From: an uncultured cyanobacterium
Lineage (GTDB): Bacteria > Cyanobacteriota > Cyanobacteriia > PCC-6307 > Cyanobiaceae
Reading direction: 5' to 3'
Length of the DNA: 7,996 nucleotides
Assembly: GCA_903934745.1 (NCBI GenBank)
Contig: CAIZOZ010000123.1
Span: 1 to 7,996, forward strand
The notes under the pieces were generated by a model that ran no database searches, had not been told where the DNA came from, and saw only the letters and a program-made list of their open reading frames with translations. The first letter of the stretch is position 1, and the number at the start of each line of letters is the position of its first letter. Shown piece after piece: positions 6,778 to 7,996 of this stretch. A program made the translations under genes and the position numbers.

Positions 6778-6909
6778 TGCCGCAAACTGCTGAGACAAGA
6801 TGCTGAGACAAACCGCTGAGACAAACTGCTGAGGCAAAGCCCTGAAGCAAACCGGTGAAGTAAAAACAGTGAACTTCAAACAGTGAACTAAAATGGTGAA
6901 ATCAAACGG
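6778..6909. repeat. Ten-copy degenerate 13-bp tandem repeat
   Basis: Beginning 50 bp after the HlyD stop, 132 bp divide almost exactly into ten units of 13 bp (two units are 14). The clean units are TGAGACAAGATGC, TGAGACAAACCGC and TGAGACAAACTGC (6791-6829). Later ones drift through TGAAGCAAACCGG to TGAACTAAAATGG and TGAAATCAAACGG, and the first unit (6778-6790, TGCCGCAAACTGC) is also diverged. The invariant core is TGA at the unit start plus an internal CAAA-like run. Because 13 is not a multiple of 3, the TGA falls in all three frames, so the array cannot be coding and would stop readthrough translation. There are no spacers, so it is not a CRISPR. Its role is unknown. Confidence 0.8.
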
Positions 6910-6951
6910 CAAGCCGGAGTCTGGACACTTAGCTTGGTACAAGGTTGACCG

Positions 6952-7212
6952 ATGACAATGGTTGATGCATTGACGCAACTTGGCGAACCTTTTCTAGGCG
7001 ATCTGCAATCGCTCTATACCAATCAACCCCAGATAGGCCTCGATGGCAAGAGCTACGCTATCGATGCGTCAACAAGGATCTCCGTTGAGGGGGGATTATT
7101 TCTGCATGACAGCTGCCGCAACGCCGCGATGACGGCCACGTTGGAAATTGGCATGGGCTATGGATTCAGTACCACCTTTTTGCTGGCTACCCTGGATGCC
7201 AATAGTGGCGGT
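6952..7212 (+). pseudogene. SAM-dependent methyltransferase, N-terminal fragment
   Basis: The ATG at 6952 has an AAGG about 8 bp upstream and opens a normal-looking protein for about 87 residues. Residues 30-50 (LDGKSYAIDASTRISVEGG) and the motif LEIGMGYGFSTTFLLATLD (64-82) match the N-terminus and SAM-binding motif I of class I methyltransferases of the kind that read LEIGxxYGxST. After NSGG (about 7212) homology stops. The same frame runs on to a TGA at 7429-7431 as Gly/Pro/His-rich sequence with no methyltransferase character, while another frame becomes the coherent one. The rest of the methyltransferase (acidic motif II onward) is missing, so the gene is broken by deletion or rearrangement. 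A short chimeric product of 159 aa could still be made, but without the fold it would be inactive. Confidence 0.68.
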
Positions 7213-7687
7213 CAATCAAGCCTTGCGCATCGGCCGGCGGCTGGGCTTGCTCACGTTCAGCCCCTCGCTGACAACGGATCGACTATGCTACCACAGCCAC
7301 ATGTTCCAGCGGGAGGGCTTCCTTTATCGCCGGGTGCTGTGGGTGGAGATCATGATGCCGTTCATCGCCATGGATTTATTGATGGCTGCGGCCCCCTACT
7401 ATTCCCTGGCCATCAGTGCCGCCGGGATTGATTGTTTCGTTTATCCCGTATTGGCGCGGCTGTTGTCTCTCGAGGGTGGCCATGCCGTGCTCGACTGTGT
7501 CGTAGCCGCCCATCGCCGCGAGATGACGTCTGGCCAACGGCGCTTCTCGAACGGCTGTACGGCGATGGAGGAAACCGGGCAGCTGCGTTGGCTGTGTCAA
7601 CGGCTACTGGCTGAGCAGAAACCCGAACTCCTGCTGGACCGAAACCTACGGCTGCTGCTCGGATTGGCTGGCCGCGCCTGCGTTTGA
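7202..7687 (+). pseudogene. C-terminal fragment of a DUF707-like (glycosyltransferase-type) protein
   Basis: From about 7202 the +2 frame reads about 161 residues of coherent protein to the TGA at 7685-7687. The order of blocks follows the C-terminal half of DUF707-like proteins: an asparagine helix (VNQALRIGRRLGL), a PSLT block followed by S/H (TFSPSLTTDRLCYHSHMF), an Arg then VEIM-P block (YRRVLWVEIMMPF), a Gly-Ile-Asp block in the place of the usual Gly-Trp-Gly-Leu-Asp, and a VLD...AAHRRE block in the place of VVD...HTR. This is a remembered family pattern, not a search result. The N-terminal half is absent and replaced, out of frame, by the methyltransferase fragment. The degraded Gly-Asp motif also points to decay. 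In-frame ATG codons (for example 7148, 7310) have no good ribosome site. A short helix-like ending RLQELEERI* in another frame at 7705-7734 hints at a further frameshift near the end. Confidence 0.5.
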
Positions 7688-7774
7688 CGGCCGCCAATAG
7701 GGGCAGACTACAAGAGCTGGAAGAACGGATCTGAGCTGTCGCCGGCCTCAAGCGCCACAATCAGGCGAAGAACA

Positions 7775-7783
7775 TGGTAAAAT
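7775..7783 (+). promoter_or_regulatory. Possible extended -10 before the leader peptide gene
   Basis: TGG followed by TAAAAT (7778-7783) sits in a short A+T-rich patch that stands out from the surrounding high G+C sequence, 30 bp before the ATG at 7813. It fits an extended -10 element. No matching -35 hexamer is visible, and the same TAAAAT also occurs at 6889-6894 inside the repeat array, so this is tentative. If the ATG at 7774 is used instead, these bases are coding. Confidence 0.3.
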
Positions 7784-7812
7784 ATAAGGGTTCAACTTTA
7801 ACTCTTGCATCC

Positions 7813-7996
7813 ATGACCAACGCATCGCCAACCGGCAGCGCACATAGCACCGAAGTCTTCACCGGTAGCAGCGAGCAACTGCTGGCTTTTCACGCTGAAG
7901 AGCTGAGCCTCAGTGAATCCGAAGCCCTGACTGGTGGTAGCGCAACCGGACTCGGACCAGTTAATACCATTCGGCCGCTTGTCATTCTAAGGGAAA
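7813..7996 (+). CDS. Double-glycine leader peptide precursor (3' truncated)
   Basis: The frame is open to the right edge and gives 61 residues of a small secreted-peptide precursor. The N-terminal 42 residues form a leader ending EELSLSESEALTGG. Counting back from Gly(-1), it has Leu(-12), Ser(-11), Glu(-8), Leu(-4), Gly(-2) and Gly(-1), matching the class consensus LSxxELxxIxGG except for Ser at -7. C39 peptidases cut directly after Gly-Gly, so the visible mature start is SATGLGPVNTIRPLVILRE, with no cysteine so far. It is not a Nif11 or nitrile-hydratase-type leader. The nearby intact C39 ABC and HlyD genes are its obvious exporter. ATG 7813 is chosen as the typical start; an in-frame ATG at 7774 (MVKYKGSTLTLAS...) has a weak AGG 8 bp upstream and would lengthen the leader to 55 residues. 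The mature peptide's length and role cannot be seen. Confidence 0.75.
   Translation, partial: MTNASPTGSAHSTEVFTGSSEQLLAFHAEELSLSESEALTGGSATGLGPVNTIRPLVILRE

Noticed and set aside
6778..6909. CRISPR array
   Set aside because: Units of 13 bp are directly contiguous with no spacers and there are no cas genes.

Overview
The window looks like chromosomal DNA of a picocyanobacterium of the Synechococcus/Cyanobium type. This rests on the high G+C content, the dense codirectional plus-strand genes, a cyanobacterial-looking peptide exporter pair and one HIP1 octamer (GCGATCGC, 5239-5246). The genus is an inference. All genes called are on the plus strand; the long minus-strand frames are G+C-driven shadows.

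Left part (1-2919), ordinary genome. The 3' end of an ABC exporter with a non-canonical Asp after Walker B is followed by a repeat-bearing intergenic region. Next come a small two-helix membrane protein and the methionine sulfoxide reductase gene msrA, which seems to start at a non-ATG codon. Three genes then overlap by ATGA/TGATG junctions: a secreted MliC-like protein, a 55-residue single-helix protein, and a membrane-anchored protein with a Rho-N/SAP-like C-terminus. A tRNA-Pro(GGG) and a strong intrinsic terminator close this part.

Right part (2920-7996), an accessory peptide-export locus. After about 440 bp with no convincing gene comes a C39-peptidase ABC transporter (715 aa, triad C15/H91/D107). 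It overlaps by ATGA an HlyD-type membrane fusion protein (407 aa). Downstream are ten degenerate 13-bp tandem repeats, then a decayed chimeric stretch: a SAM-methyltransferase N-terminus abruptly joined, out of frame, to the C-terminal half of a DUF707-like glycosyltransferase-type protein. The window ends inside an open frame whose N-terminus is a textbook double-glycine leader (LS..E...L.GG).

The likely logic is that the ABC protein cleaves the leader of the terminal peptide after Gly-Gly and exports the core through the inner membrane, with the HlyD protein linking it to an outer-membrane TolC-like channel not seen here. This resembles the PteB/EbfE/EbfG secretion system of Synechococcus elongatus in architecture, although the peptide itself is not one I recognise. 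The peptide is cut by the window edge, so whether it is a bacteriocin, a signal or a biofilm matrix peptide cannot be decided here.
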